Part shown: positions 14,801 through 22,832 of the stretch, piece by piece
How the letters are laid out: each line of letters opens with the position of its first letter
How positions within the stretch are numbered: the stretch's first letter is position 1
Assembly (NCBI GenBank): GCA_016929205.1
Contig: JAFGJF010000192.1
Location: 1-30,567, forward strand
Direction: 5' to 3'
DNA length: 30,567 nt
Source of the DNA: Anaerolineae bacterium
GTDB lineage: Bacteria > Chloroflexota > Anaerolineae > JAFGEY01
Notes under the pieces: model-generated
What the model saw: the letters and a program-made list of their open reading frames with translations, nothing else
The model's database searches: none
Told to the model about the DNA's origin: nothing
Made by a program: the position numbers and the translations under genes

Positions 14801-16077
14801 GGCAGGTACGCTGTGGGCCCAACGTTGGGCCAGGTGTTGGCCATGCTGTTGTGGGCAATCAGCAGATTGCCAGACAGGTTATAGTGCGTGCCGATCAATG
14901 GACCATCTGCCGACGTGACGAGGGAGGCCTGGGGATTAAAGAGCAAGCTTTCTGGCCAGGGAAACGGCCCGCCCAGAGCACCGGCGGGCAGGACGAGTGG
15001 TTCTTCATCGACGGGAGTGCCCATTTCATCATAATACTGGTTTATCACATTCGTGTCTTGTGGCCATGGTCCAAACAGCCAGTATTCAGAGTAGGCGACG
15101 CCAATCTCCTGTGTCGCCTGCGCAGTGTCATGGCCGGCGGGGCCTCCTCCCATTTCTTTTACCACGTAAGGGACGTAGAGGCCGGTGGACGTATAGGGGG
15201 CGGTCTGGCCGATGAACGCCGCGTCTCCCCCGGTGCCGCCACCCGTCGTATAGGCCATCACGGCAATGCTTGCCTCTGCCAGTGGTTTGACGACCGCCGT
15301 GCCGACAAACTCGGGCGGTAACCCCAGATGGGCCAGCGATATGATATGGAGCCGATTGGGGGTAAGGGTACGCGTGTCTGTGTAGACCATCTCGCCATAG
15401 GTATCGAGCACGACGAATGTGTAGGTTTCTGTATACGAGTTGGTGTTGAGCATAATCACGTTGCTGGTCTGCCCGCCATAGTCGTGATAGACACCGGGCA
15501 CGTAATAGTCATTCCAGTGTGCCTGTTGTGCCTCATAGATCATCAACCCGTCTCCATCGCTGGTTGGGTTGGCCAGGCGAGCAAAGGCGGCAACTTCTTC
15601 GCCGCTCATTTCACCAGATCCAATGCGGATCGAGCCGGCAAAATTGTCTGGCAAGCTGTCGATCGATCGGAGAGAAAAGAGTTGCGAGTTATAAGGGTCC
15701 AAGGTGACTGTGTATGTAAAGACAATATTGCCAAAGCGGTCGTACAGTTCCATCAGCCTGGCGGTCGATGAGCCGCCAACGTTTTGCAGGGCAATGGAGG
15801 TGTACCAGCCGTCATAATTGTTGGTCACCAATGGGAACCACAGGTCGGAATATGCATCGGGCATATAGAACGAGGTGTAGGCGGCTGCCCGGTACGGTAC
15901 TTCTGCGCTTTGCGCCACGGCGGCGCTGTCGAGCGGCTCTGAGATCTGGATGTCCGCCGGTGATGCGGCCTGGGTCTGTTGTCCAGAAGTCATTCCCCAG
16001 CCCAACAGAATGATCGCGGCAAGCGGCAAGAGCAGACTGATTGAGACAAATGTCCATTTTCGGGTATTGGTATTCAT
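11866..16077 (-). CDS. Exported gingipain-like (clan CD, peptidase C25-type) surface protein with PPC domain
   Basis: A 1403-residue secreted protein. ATG 16077 has AAGGAGG 7 nt upstream. The signal peptide covers about 1-38. Residues 60-520 hold beta-rich repeats with alternating LYDRFGNIV/FRLPNGTIV-like units. A pre-peptidase C-terminal (PPC) domain begins at YEPNDTPDEA (about 533). Its loop carries six tandem TGAWDF hexapeptides (607-642). The protease-like part (about 690-1140) has a candidate His967 in NGHYEHW and Cys1007 in SIGCHSG, the order and spacing expected for a gingipain dyad. A C-terminal Ig-like region follows, and the protein ends in VYLPVILKTYSP, a tail like those on Chloroflexota exported proteins. 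It may degrade or process extracellular proteins. It lies 48 nt after the cyclase gene and 63 nt before the VWA gene. Activity is inferred; only the dyad pattern is visible. Confidence 0.75.
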   Translation of the reverse strand: MNTNTRKWTFVSISLLLPLAAIILLGWGMTSGQQTQAASPADIQISEPLDSAAVAQSAEVPYRAAAYTSFYMPDAYSDLWFPLVTNNYDGWYTSIALQNVGGSSTARLMELYDRFGNIVFTYTVTLDPYNSQLFSLRSIDSLPDNFAGSIRIGSGEMSGEEVAAFARLANPTSDGDGLMIYEAQQAHWNDYYVPGVYHDYGGQTSNVIMLNTNSYTETYTFVVLDTYGEMVYTDTRTLTPNRLHIISLAHLGLPPEFVGTAVVKPLAEASIAVMAYTTGGGTGGDAAFIGQTAPYTSTGLYVPYVVKEMGGGPAGHDTAQATQEIGVAYSEYWLFGPWPQDTNVINQYYDEMGTPVDEEPLVLPAGALGGPFPWPESLLFNPQASLVTSADGPLIGTHYNLSGNLLIAHNSMANTWPNVGPTAYLPRVMRTDGTKTMLAVQNLDSQTTDIYLTFRLPNGTIVYSTAVTVAPYASRVIHLDDHMALGSSFVGSLQMSSGNEGPITAVAYEDVYITDSYEPNDTPDEAVPIVSGDSIISRIPYPNDLDWYVIDIDAPAIITLALDNLGADFDLHFFKDLSKPPKILEAKGVGPCQDIEEINENGGVESTGAWDFTGAWDFTGAWDFTGAWDFTGAWDFTGAWDFTSAQPGTRPEHAVRTIRSSGRHYILVASNNGSYSATPYRLRVEVEELAGLPTDCKTTLPYSSGTVPPVYTATTPINTLILLNKTRLDRTYGVTTGNAIYARLQELARHNAVAGMVYPVDNHLLISAAYTAWDRNACSVDAANDVSWAIWKQIVNPVLSANPTIANVVLIGNDLQIPFRRVPDQARIANEATYINNAQVIEKTPLWSALLDGNILTDDFYGDRVPQRWRGRYLYIPDVGVGRLVEEPADILAQIEAFLLSSVLNANTALDTGYDFLTDSAEAIAQTMSAQGLVPRTLISEKWDADDLRAYWTEPTRQVDIAAVNGHYEHWRTQPATDTGSPPVFYNTDIIKGNNTYTGSVNYSIGCHSGLNVPDDSSQPNGPGKFDTWNPDYPQIFGGRAAVWIANTGYGYGMDDSIAGSEEVYTYFQQMLGSQDTMSVGEALRLAKQRFWESQGTGGCGIYEEKSLIEATLYGLPMYVVDLPNTVPIALKGQAQRISAASSSGLGAAAETIVPLSLKPVLETTSYGQYYHIDNDTQNSAGRPIQPRTSVIIDVPKGEQVHGVMVLEASFSTIEGFDPTISRPVTDTALTEPTFSYPSWYPNAFWSVNKMGDQDRLIIIAGQYKSTTGITGTERVFTFLELKVLSSSDSDGSAPVIHQVDLAQYDSAFGISVDVSDSSAGGVSEVWVTFEDTAGHWTSEPLAYDDTTGLWQTTVTSQVEGFSYFVQAADSAGNVSASSNKGTYFAPEPRMVYLPVILKTYSP
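14151..14258 (-). repeat. Six tandem 18-bp repeats coding (TGAWDF)6
   Basis: Six direct 18-bp units of the type TGAAATCCCACGCGCCGG (plus-strand reading) lie in register. Copies 2-4 are identical and copies 1, 5 and 6 differ by a few bases. Being in frame they encode a Thr-Gly-Ala-Trp-Asp-Phe hexapeptide six times, inserted in a loop of the PPC domain. The identity of the central copies suggests recent slippage or recombination and possible length variation between strains. Confidence 0.92.
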
Positions 16078-16125
16078 CACTGAACCTCCTTGTTGAAATG
16101 ACGCTGTCCCCTCGATTGATACGTT

Positions 16126-19100
16126 TTAATCCAGGTCCGAGCTTTTTTGTTGACGTTCGGATTTTGCCTGTTCCAGATCCAACTTGGCGCCCAGACGCTC
16201 AAAGGTTTCGATCGCCTGTTGCCGCAGGCGGCTGGCCTGCTCGCCCTCTTGCAGATCGTCGTATAGGGCGGCCAGTTCGATCGCCGTCTGGGCCACCTGG
16301 TACGGGCTCTGCAGGTCGTCGAGAACGTGCAGACTCTGCTCCAGTTCGGTTTGTGCGCGATGCACATCTTCCTGGGTGCGGTAGATACACCCAAGCACAC
16401 GGCGCGTGCAGCCTTCTTCGAGCTTGATATCGGCTGCCAGCGCACGAGAAAGCGACTTTTGTGCCCAGTCCTGTGCCTGTTCAACATCACCCTGCCCTAG
16501 GTGGGCTTCGGCGAGGTGGCGGTATAGTTCGGGCAGAAACTCCTCCGACCCGATCTTTTCAAACATATCGAGGCTTTGCTGCAGGTGATCGAGGGCGCGC
16601 TGCCACTTGCCGCCTCGAATGGCCGTGTAGCCCAGGTTGTTGTTGACCAGGGCTACGCCAAAATTCAAGCCCAGTTCTTTTGAAATACTGAGGCTTTGCA
16701 GATACCAGATTCGTGCGCTCTTGAGATTACCTCGATTGAGCATAAGCTCTGCCAGGTTGTTCGAGATGACGGCCTGTCCACGCAACTCGCCGATGCGTTT
16801 CAGGATGGCGAGTGCCTGCTGGTAATAGTCGGTGGCCCGTGGCCAATCGTCCAGGTAACGATAGAACGTGGCCAAACTGCTGAATGCATGAGCGATGCCC
16901 GGCTGATCGCTCAATTCCTGGTAGGTTTCCAGGCTGCGCTCATAGTAGTGGCGAACTTTTTCGGTCTCGCCCAGACGTCGATAGCTGTTGCCGAGCAAAC
17001 GGTAGGCGTGAGCGGCAACCTGCCGGGCTTCTTTTGTATCCAGTGTGGCGGTGATGTCGAGACTCAGTTGGCACCACTCGATGACGCGTTTCCATTGACC
17101 TTCGCGTTGAAACACCGACGCGCCGCCAAGGTACAGGCGTGCGGTCTCGATGCACGCTGCCGTACCAACCAGTCCCAAACCACGGTCTACCCATTCGAGT
17201 GCCGAGTTGTATTCGCCGCGACGATCGTGGATGAGACCGGTTTTGCGGCACAGGTCAGCGCGGTGGCGCTGTATGTCTAGTGTGGGGGATAATAGCTTTA
17301 ATACGGTGCGTGCCTGGGCATAGCTTTCCAACGATTCCGTATATTGCCCGGTGAGTTCATAGGTATCGCCCAGTCCTTCGTAAGCGACAATCTGTTCTTC
17401 TCGGCTGTCCGGCACGTGTTCGGCGACTTGCAAGGCCTGCCGGTAGCGGTGAATGGCATCCTGGTTGGCATAGACGGCCTGCGCACGCTGCGCGGCCTTG
17501 ATGTGATGGGGCAGCGCCCGAGGCCACTCTTCGGCCAGGGTATAGTGTTCTGCCAGCACCTCCAGGTATTCGTCCAGGTGTGCGTCGCGCTGCGCTTCGA
17601 TCGATTGAGCGATCTTGCTATGCAGGTCTCGGCGCTCGGCATACAATAGGCTTTCGTAGGCCACCTCGCGGGTCATCACGTGCCGGTATAGGTAGGCGAT
17701 CTCGGCGAGGGAGGTTTGGCCGCCGCTGGCGGCGCGATCCAGGATCTCTTTTTGGACCAGCTCGAGCAGGCGAGCTTCCATCTCTGCGGTATTGGTCTGG
17801 TAGGGATAGACAGACTGCAAGAGCCACTGCTGGAAGGCACGCCCGATCGCCGAGGCGACTTTGAGCATGTTTCGGCTTTGTTCGTCCAGCCGATCCAGAC
17901 GGCTGAGGATCACCCGGCTGACCGTGTCCGGCACCTGGACGCGATCCAGATCTTGCCGGGCTCGATAGACGCCGGTTTGAGCGTCGTAGCTCATATAGTT
18001 TTCGATCAGGGCATGGGCCATCTCGACGATGAACAGCGGATTGCCCTGGGCGTTCTTGAGGATGATATCTTGCAAGCGCTGTGGCATCTCGGGCTCGGTA
18101 GGAAGCTGGCTCTGCAACAAGTCCAGGCTGCTGTGTTCCGGCAGCGCCTCCAGGGAGACGGCAGTACAGATGGGCTGTTTGCACGTGGCCAGTTCGATCT
18201 GTTCTTCGGGACGGTAGGCCACACAGATGAGCAGCGGGTGAGGTCCGATGTGTGCCGAAACATAGTTGAGCAAAGAGAGCGACGTTTCGTCGATCCACTG
18301 CACGTCGTCCAGGACGAGCAATGTCGGGTGATAGTCTGCCTCTGATATAATTACCCCCGCGATGATCCGCTGCAGGTTCTGCTGCCGCAACTGGGGATCC
18401 AACGATCGAAGCAGATCGCTTTCATCCATAGGCACGCTTAGCAGGTTGGCGACGAGTGCAGCCCAGTCGATCCATTCAGGGTTGACAGCCGTCAAACGGC
18501 CGGTAATCTTTTCACGGCGTTCCTGGTCCGAGTCGTCGTCGCGCAAGCCAAATAGATCGCGCAGAACGGCGTTCCAGGGAGCATAGGGTGTATGTCGTCC
18601 ATAGGACAGGCAGGCGGTGAAAAAAGAGATCCCGCCTCGTTGTGTCCAACGGTCGATCAACTCTTCAATGATCCGGCTTTTGCCCATCCCCATTTCACCG
18701 TGGATGTCGACCACCTGGCATTGGCCGGCGAAGGTATGCTGTGCCACTTGCCAGATCGTTTGCCACTCGTCATTGCGTCCGATGAGCGGCGAACGGTGGA
18801 TCAATTCGCCTGTCTGCTGGCGCTTGATGATGCCCAACACTTCATAGTTGGGCACGGGCTGGCTTTTGCCTTTTACTTGTACCGGTTCTTTTTCGCCCAG
18901 CCGGAAGCCTTTGCCGGCCTGGTTTGCCGTGCTTTGGCTGATCAAGATCTGATCTTCTTGTGCCGCCGACATCAAGCGCGCGGTGAGGTTGACCTCGTCG
19001 CCCATCACCGAGTATTCGTGCCGCGTTTCCGATCCCACGTTGCCGGCAAAGACGCGCCCACTGTTGATGCCAATGCGTTGTCTCAAGGCGAATGTGCCTG

Positions 19101-20385
19101 CTGAAGTGTCGAGTGCGGCAAAGGTCGACATGGCGGCCTGCATTTCCAGGGCGGCGCGCACGGCACGTTCCGGGTCGTCGACGTGGGCGCGCGGGGCGCC
19201 AAAGAGGGCCATGATGCGGTGGCCGGTCACATAGCTGTCGACCTTGTCGATAACGCCCTCGTAGCGGTGGATGATCTCTTGCATTTTGGTAAAGTGAGCG
19301 TCGAGGATGGCCGTGATCTCGCCGACCTGGCTGGGGCCCAATTGTTTGATGATCTCGTCAATGCCGTAAAAGTTGGCAAAGATAGTGGTCACAGGGCGAA
19401 ATTCGCCCTTTTCGCGGCTGGCCATGTGCAAAGGGTCAAAGCGCAGCAGTTCAAGCAGTCCAGGTGGCAAAAAGGAGACCAGCGCGTTGAGACAGGTCGT
19501 GGTTTGTTGCAGATGGGCCAGTTGCGATTGGACGTCATCGGTTTTGAGGTTGGGCAAAACGTCTGCCATCGACAGGATGGGGCCGGGCTGCGAGGTGCCG
19601 CGTACCTCGGTGACTTGGTAGCAGCCGTTGCGGATGTCGCCTACCGTGATTTGATCCTTGACGGCCTGGTAACTGTTTTCGTCGATAAATATCTCGCCGC
19701 CCTCGGCCTGATCCTCGGCAAATGCCATATTAGCCAGCGCTTCGCCCATCACCGTGTATTCCATCTTTTCGGCCGTGCCCAGATTGGCTGTGAACAAGAA
19801 CCCGGAGCCCAGCCCGACGGTCATTTTTAGCCTGAATATTTCGCCAAAGGCCTCAACCTGGCTAAAGCGGGCGATGGCTTGCTGCATCTCGGCTGCGGCG
19901 TGGCAGGCATCGACGATATGATCGACGGTGACCGGATCGTTGTCACCCAGAAATGCGACCAGCAGGGCGTCGCCGCCGAACTTGAGCAAATCGCCCCCGT
20001 GCCGGGTGGTGATGTCGAGCATGGCGGTGAAATAATCGCCGACGATGTTGGTGATTTTTTCTGCGCCTTTCTCGCCTTGCAGCGACAGCCGTTCTGACAT
20101 GGCCGTAAAGCCCGAAATATCGGCAAACATGATCGTCGCTTCGCGAAACTGCCCGCCGACCTGTCCGGGCACGGGGTCGGCGAGTTGTTCGGCGACCAGG
20201 TAGCGCGGCAGGTAGGTGGAGACGGCGCGTAATAGGGCGTCCAGGTGATCGTTGCAAGGACGGAGCGTTGCCAGGTCTGGCTGGGCCAACAAGGCGTCGG
20301 TCTGTGACCCCGGCAGATAGCGATGCAGGTCGGGGCCCAGCTTTTGGATATGCGTTGTGAACTGTGTATGGTTCTCTGGTTGCAT
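16126..20385 (-). CDS. Dual class III cyclase domains - NTPase - TPR regulator (soluble-adenylyl-cyclase-like)
   Basis: A 1419-residue cytoplasmic protein. ATG 20385 has GAGG 7 nt upstream. Domain order: cyclase 1 (about 82-270), cyclase 2 (about 328-515), NTPase (Walker A GEMGMGKS 563-570, Walker B LLVLDD with Asp693-Asp694), then many tetratricopeptide repeats (about 960-1400). This is the order of mammalian soluble adenylyl cyclase. Cyclase 1 has both metal aspartates (Asp89 in FADIS, Asp139 in FGGDA) but lacks the transition-state Asn and Arg (Ala218, Phe222). Cyclase 2 has lost the metals (Asn338 in FANFY, His389 in VTGHR) but keeps Asn466 and Arg470 in GDEVNLTAR. Together they would make one active site at their interface. 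It heads the minus-strand run and has its own promoters, so it may sense a ligand through the TPR part and make cAMP or cGMP. Confidence 0.88.
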   Translation of the reverse strand: MQPENHTQFTTHIQKLGPDLHRYLPGSQTDALLAQPDLATLRPCNDHLDALLRAVSTYLPRYLVAEQLADPVPGQVGGQFREATIMFADISGFTAMSERLSLQGEKGAEKITNIVGDYFTAMLDITTRHGGDLLKFGGDALLVAFLGDNDPVTVDHIVDACHAAAEMQQAIARFSQVEAFGEIFRLKMTVGLGSGFLFTANLGTAEKMEYTVMGEALANMAFAEDQAEGGEIFIDENSYQAVKDQITVGDIRNGCYQVTEVRGTSQPGPILSMADVLPNLKTDDVQSQLAHLQQTTTCLNALVSFLPPGLLELLRFDPLHMASREKGEFRPVTTIFANFYGIDEIIKQLGPSQVGEITAILDAHFTKMQEIIHRYEGVIDKVDSYVTGHRIMALFGAPRAHVDDPERAVRAALEMQAAMSTFAALDTSAGTFALRQRIGINSGRVFAGNVGSETRHEYSVMGDEVNLTARLMSAAQEDQILISQSTANQAGKGFRLGEKEPVQVKGKSQPVPNYEVLGIIKRQQTGELIHRSPLIGRNDEWQTIWQVAQHTFAGQCQVVDIHGEMGMGKSRIIEELIDRWTQRGGISFFTACLSYGRHTPYAPWNAVLRDLFGLRDDDSDQERREKITGRLTAVNPEWIDWAALVANLLSVPMDESDLLRSLDPQLRQQNLQRIIAGVIISEADYHPTLLVLDDVQWIDETSLSLLNYVSAHIGPHPLLICVAYRPEEQIELATCKQPICTAVSLEALPEHSSLDLLQSQLPTEPEMPQRLQDIILKNAQGNPLFIVEMAHALIENYMSYDAQTGVYRARQDLDRVQVPDTVSRVILSRLDRLDEQSRNMLKVASAIGRAFQQWLLQSVYPYQTNTAEMEARLLELVQKEILDRAASGGQTSLAEIAYLYRHVMTREVAYESLLYAERRDLHSKIAQSIEAQRDAHLDEYLEVLAEHYTLAEEWPRALPHHIKAAQRAQAVYANQDAIHRYRQALQVAEHVPDSREEQIVAYEGLGDTYELTGQYTESLESYAQARTVLKLLSPTLDIQRHRADLCRKTGLIHDRRGEYNSALEWVDRGLGLVGTAACIETARLYLGGASVFQREGQWKRVIEWCQLSLDITATLDTKEARQVAAHAYRLLGNSYRRLGETEKVRHYYERSLETYQELSDQPGIAHAFSSLATFYRYLDDWPRATDYYQQALAILKRIGELRGQAVISNNLAELMLNRGNLKSARIWYLQSLSISKELGLNFGVALVNNNLGYTAIRGGKWQRALDHLQQSLDMFEKIGSEEFLPELYRHLAEAHLGQGDVEQAQDWAQKSLSRALAADIKLEEGCTRRVLGCIYRTQEDVHRAQTELEQSLHVLDDLQSPYQVAQTAIELAALYDDLQEGEQASRLRQQAIETFERLGAKLDLEQAKSERQQKSSDLD

Positions 20386-20471
20386 GAATGGTCCTCGATG
20401 GGGCATTTTGCTCAAACGGACGATAACAGACTGCGCGTCTCTTGCCAAGACGGACACAGCTTGCCCACTCT

Positions 20472-20480
20472 ATCATACCA
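20472..20480 (-). promoter_or_regulatory. Extended -10 promoter, proximal, for the cyclase operon
   Basis: On the minus strand TGGTATGAT (20480-20472) supplies an extended -10 motif (TGn plus TATGAT) about 87 nt before the cyclase start. No clear -35 box stands 17 bp upstream, which is acceptable for extended -10 promoters. Confidence 0.45.
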
Positions 20481-20534
20481 CAGAACGCGTGGTTTGTGGG
20501 TTAAATTTGTGTAATTGTTGAGCCTATACGTCTC

Positions 20535-20543
20535 ATTATACCA
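20535..20543 (-). promoter_or_regulatory. Extended -10 promoter, distal, for the cyclase operon
   Basis: On the minus strand TGGTATAAT (20543-20535) gives a perfect TATAAT with the TGn extension. It is embedded in TTTGTGGTATAATGAG, closely similar to the proximal copy TTCTGTGGTATGATAGAG 63 bp downstream. The pair looks like a duplicated promoter. It lies only about 30 bp past the dnaK terminator. Confidence 0.55.
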
Positions 20544-20573
20544 CAAAAATCCCACATTCTGGTAAAGAGAGAG

Positions 20574-20615
20574 AAAAAAAGAGCCAACGTCAATCAGACG
20601 TTGGCTCCTTTTTTT
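20574..20615. terminator. Bidirectional rho-independent terminator downstream of dnaK
   Basis: GAGCCAACGTC (20581-20591) and GACGTTGGCTC (20597-20607) form a perfect 11-bp stem with a 5-base loop. Seven A (20574-20580) precede it and seven T (20609-20615) follow, so it can stop transcription from either side. It ends dnaK transcripts on the minus strand. Confidence 0.92.
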
Positions 20616-20641
20616 CGCGATGTGCGGGGCGCAGACGGGGA

Positions 20642-22549
20642 TTAGGCTTCGCTAAATTCGCCGTCGATGACGTCTTCCCGTTCGCCCGAAGGGCTGTTTC
20701 CATAGGCCGTGCTGCCTGTCGCAGACTGAGTCGCTGCCTGTTGTGCATACATTTGCTGACCAATGGCATAGCTGGCCTGCTGCAACTGCTCGATCAGCTG
20801 TTTGATCCGTGCCGTGTCGTTGCCTTCCTTGGCGACTTTGAGATCCTCGATGGTACGATTGATCGTCGCCCGGTCTGAGGCCGGTACCTGGCCATTCAGG
20901 TTCTGGAGCGCCTTTTCGACCTGGTAGATGGTTGCATCTGCCGTGTTGCGCGCGTCGATCAGCTCTCGGCGCTGGCGGTCCTCGGCTTCGTGCTGCTTGG
21001 ACTCACGCACCATCCGTTCCACATCCATTTGCGTCAGGTTTGTGGATGCAGTGATGGTGATCGTCTGCTCCTTGCTGGTCGCGTTATCCTTGGCGCTTAC
21101 GTTCAGGATGCCGTTGGCATCGATGTCAAAGGTGACCTCGATCTGGGGCATACCGCGCGGCGCGGGGGGAATGCCTTCCAGGTTGAATTGGCCAAGCGAA
21201 ATATTGTCCGCAGCCATCGGGCGCTCGCCCTGCAACACGTGTACGGTCACTGCCGGCTGCCCATCTTCTGCCGTGCTGAATACCTGGCTCTTGCGTATCG
21301 GGATAGTCGCGTTGCGCTCAATCAACGGTGTCATCACCCCCCCCAGGGTTTCGATGCCCAGGGTCAGTGGCGTCACATCGAGCAGCAGCACGTCCTTGAC
21401 TTCGCCCCCCAGCACGCCGGCTTGCACGGCCGCGCCTACGGCGACGACTTCGTCCGGGTTCACCGACTTGTTGGGCTCTTTGCCGCCGGTCAGCTCGCGC
21501 ACCAAGTTCTGAATCATCGGCATCCGTGTTGCCCCGCCGACGAGGACGACCTCGTCGATCTGCCCGGCGCTCAGTTTGGCATCCTTGAGTGCCTTCTCGA
21601 CCGGCTCTCTGCAGCGCTGAACCAGATCTTCGGTCAACTGTTCCAGCTTGGCTCTGGTGAGCTTCATCTGCAAATGCTTGGGGCCGCTGGCATCGGCGGT
21701 GATGAACGGCAGGTTGATATCGCTCTCAGTCACGCTGGACAGCTCCACCTTGGCTTTTTCCGCTGCCTCTTGCAGACGCTGGAGCGCCTGGCGGTCTTTA
21801 CTCAGATCGATGCCCTGATCTTTTTTGAACTCGCTTGCTACAAAGTCTACGATCCGGCGATCCCAGTCGTCGCCGCCAAGGAACGTATCGCCGTTGGTGG
21901 CTTTGACCTCGACCACGCCTTCGCCGACTTCGAGGATCGAGACATCAAAGGTCCCTCCACCCAGGTCAAAGACCATGATCGTTTCCAGTTCTTTTTTGTC
22001 AAGACCGTAGGCCAGCGAAGCAGCCGTCGGCTCGTTGACGATGCGCAGCACATCCAGACCGGCGATCCGGCCGGCGTCTTTGGTGGCCTGGCGCTGGCTG
22101 TCATTAAAGTAAGCGGGCACGGTGATCACCGCCTGAGTGACCTTTTCCCCCAGGTAGGCTTCGGCGTCCTCTTTGAGCTTGCGCAAGATCAGCGCCGAGA
22201 TCTCTTGCGGGGTGTGGGTTTTGCCTGTTTGTGGGATGTGCACCCGCGCATCACCGTTGGCCCCTCTCGTGATCTTGTAAGGCAGAATCTCGCGTGCCCT
22301 TTCGACCTCGGGGTCGTCGCTCCGGCGGCCCATCAGTCGTTTGATCGAAAAAATGGTGTTTTCGGGATTGACGACGGCCTGGCGTTTGGCCACCTGGCCG
22401 ATCAATCGTTCACCCGCCTTACTGAATCCAACGACAGAGGGACAGAGCCGGCCGCCCTCTGCGGTGGGGATAATTGTTGGCTCGCCGCCTTCCATCACGG
22501 CAACGGCCGAGTTGGTTGTTCCTAAGTCAATTCCAATAATCTTGCCCAT
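20642..22549 (-). CDS. dnaK: Molecular chaperone DnaK (Hsp70)
   Basis: A 635-residue Hsp70 that binds and releases unfolded polypeptides under control of ATP hydrolysis, with J-proteins and GrpE as partners. The nucleotide-binding domain shows [13 protein letters not shown] (6-18), [10 protein letters not shown] (141-150), [13 protein letters not shown] (170-182) and the phosphate-2 loop [10 protein letters not shown] (195-204). The linker [16 protein letters not shown] leads to the substrate-binding domain and helical lid, and the C-terminus carries EDVIDGEF, close to the usual acidic tail. The length matches bacterial DnaK. The ATG has a near-perfect anti-SD match, GAGGTGA, 9 nt upstream, and an AAGGA very close to it. 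A short DnaJ-like gene lies 283 nt upstream on the same strand; grpE and hrcA are absent from the window. It ends at a strong terminator. Confidence 0.98.
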   Translation of the reverse strand: MGKIIGIDLGTTNSAVAVMEGGEPTIIPTAEGGRLCPSVVGFSKAGERLIGQVAKRQAVVNPENTIFSIKRLMGRRSDDPEVERAREILPYKITRGANGDARVHIPQTGKTHTPQEISALILRKLKEDAEAYLGEKVTQAVITVPAYFNDSQRQATKDAGRIAGLDVLRIVNEPTAASLAYGLDKKELETIMVFDLGGGTFDVSILEVGEGVVEVKATNGDTFLGGDDWDRRIVDFVASEFKKDQGIDLSKDRQALQRLQEAAEKAKVELSSVTESDINLPFITADASGPKHLQMKLTRAKLEQLTEDLVQRCREPVEKALKDAKLSAGQIDEVVLVGGATRMPMIQNLVRELTGGKEPNKSVNPDEVVAVGAAVQAGVLGGEVKDVLLLDVTPLTLGIETLGGVMTPLIERNATIPIRKSQVFSTAEDGQPAVTVHVLQGERPMAADNISLGQFNLEGIPPAPRGMPQIEVTFDIDANGILNVSAKDNATSKEQTITITASTNLTQMDVERMVRESKQHEAEDRQRRELIDARNTADATIYQVEKALQNLNGQVPASDRATINRTIEDLKVAKEGNDTARIKQLIEQLQQASYAIGQQMYAQQAATQSATGSTAYGNSPSGEREDVIDGEFSEA

Positions 22550-22832
22550 ATCCTTATTTCACCTCTCTCAGATGTAAGAAAAATCCCCTTGTTGTAGATA
22601 AAGGAATGTGCCCGTGGCTTGTTGTCAACTCGCGACTGGACCATTCATTCGCCTTCAAAAAGGGGCCTTTAACGGAACGTCGACGATGGACGACGTTTCC
22701 GTACCAGACAATTCAGTTGGAAGCGCATATGATCTATCCTAAACCACATCCGATCCTTTGGTTCTAATGATATGTTACACCATTTCCATTAGATTTTCAT
22801 TAGATGAGCATTAGAAATGCATTAGAGGACAG
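22550..22832 (-). promoter_or_regulatory. dnaK upstream region
   Basis: This 283-nt gap holds no gene. Reading toward dnaK it contains four phased ATTAGA repeats (listed separately), a possible -10 TAGGAT (22741-22736) with no good -35, an imperfect stem-loop GGAACGTCG/CGACGTTTCC (22674-22700), a lone consensus -35 TTGACA (22629-22624) without a good -10 at 17 bp, and the Shine-Dalgarno GAGGTGA (22565-22559). No CIRCE element (TTAGCACTC-N9-GAGTGCTAA) is seen, so HrcA control is not indicated. Confidence 0.5.
22788..22826. repeat. Four ATTAGA direct repeats on an exact 11-bp period upstream of dnaK
   Basis: ATTAGA starts at 22788, 22799, 22810 and 22821, and three of the copies are preceded by C. 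An inverted copy, TCTAAT, lies at 22763-22768. Same-face, one-turn spacing of direct repeats is how OmpR/PhoB-family response regulators and some other activators bind. The array sits just after the DnaJ-like stop codon, about 50-90 bp upstream of a possible -10 (22741-22736), which fits an activator-dependent dnaK promoter. Confidence 0.7.

Noticed and set aside
20990..22525. Long plus-strand open frame opposite dnaK
   Set aside because: It is a shadow of dnaK, which is certain; the translated sequence shows no domain.
22550..22832. CIRCE or sigma-32-type heat-shock promoter before dnaK
   Set aside because: No TTAGCACTC/GAGTGCTAA dyad and no CTTGAA/CCCCAT pair could be found on reading the region.
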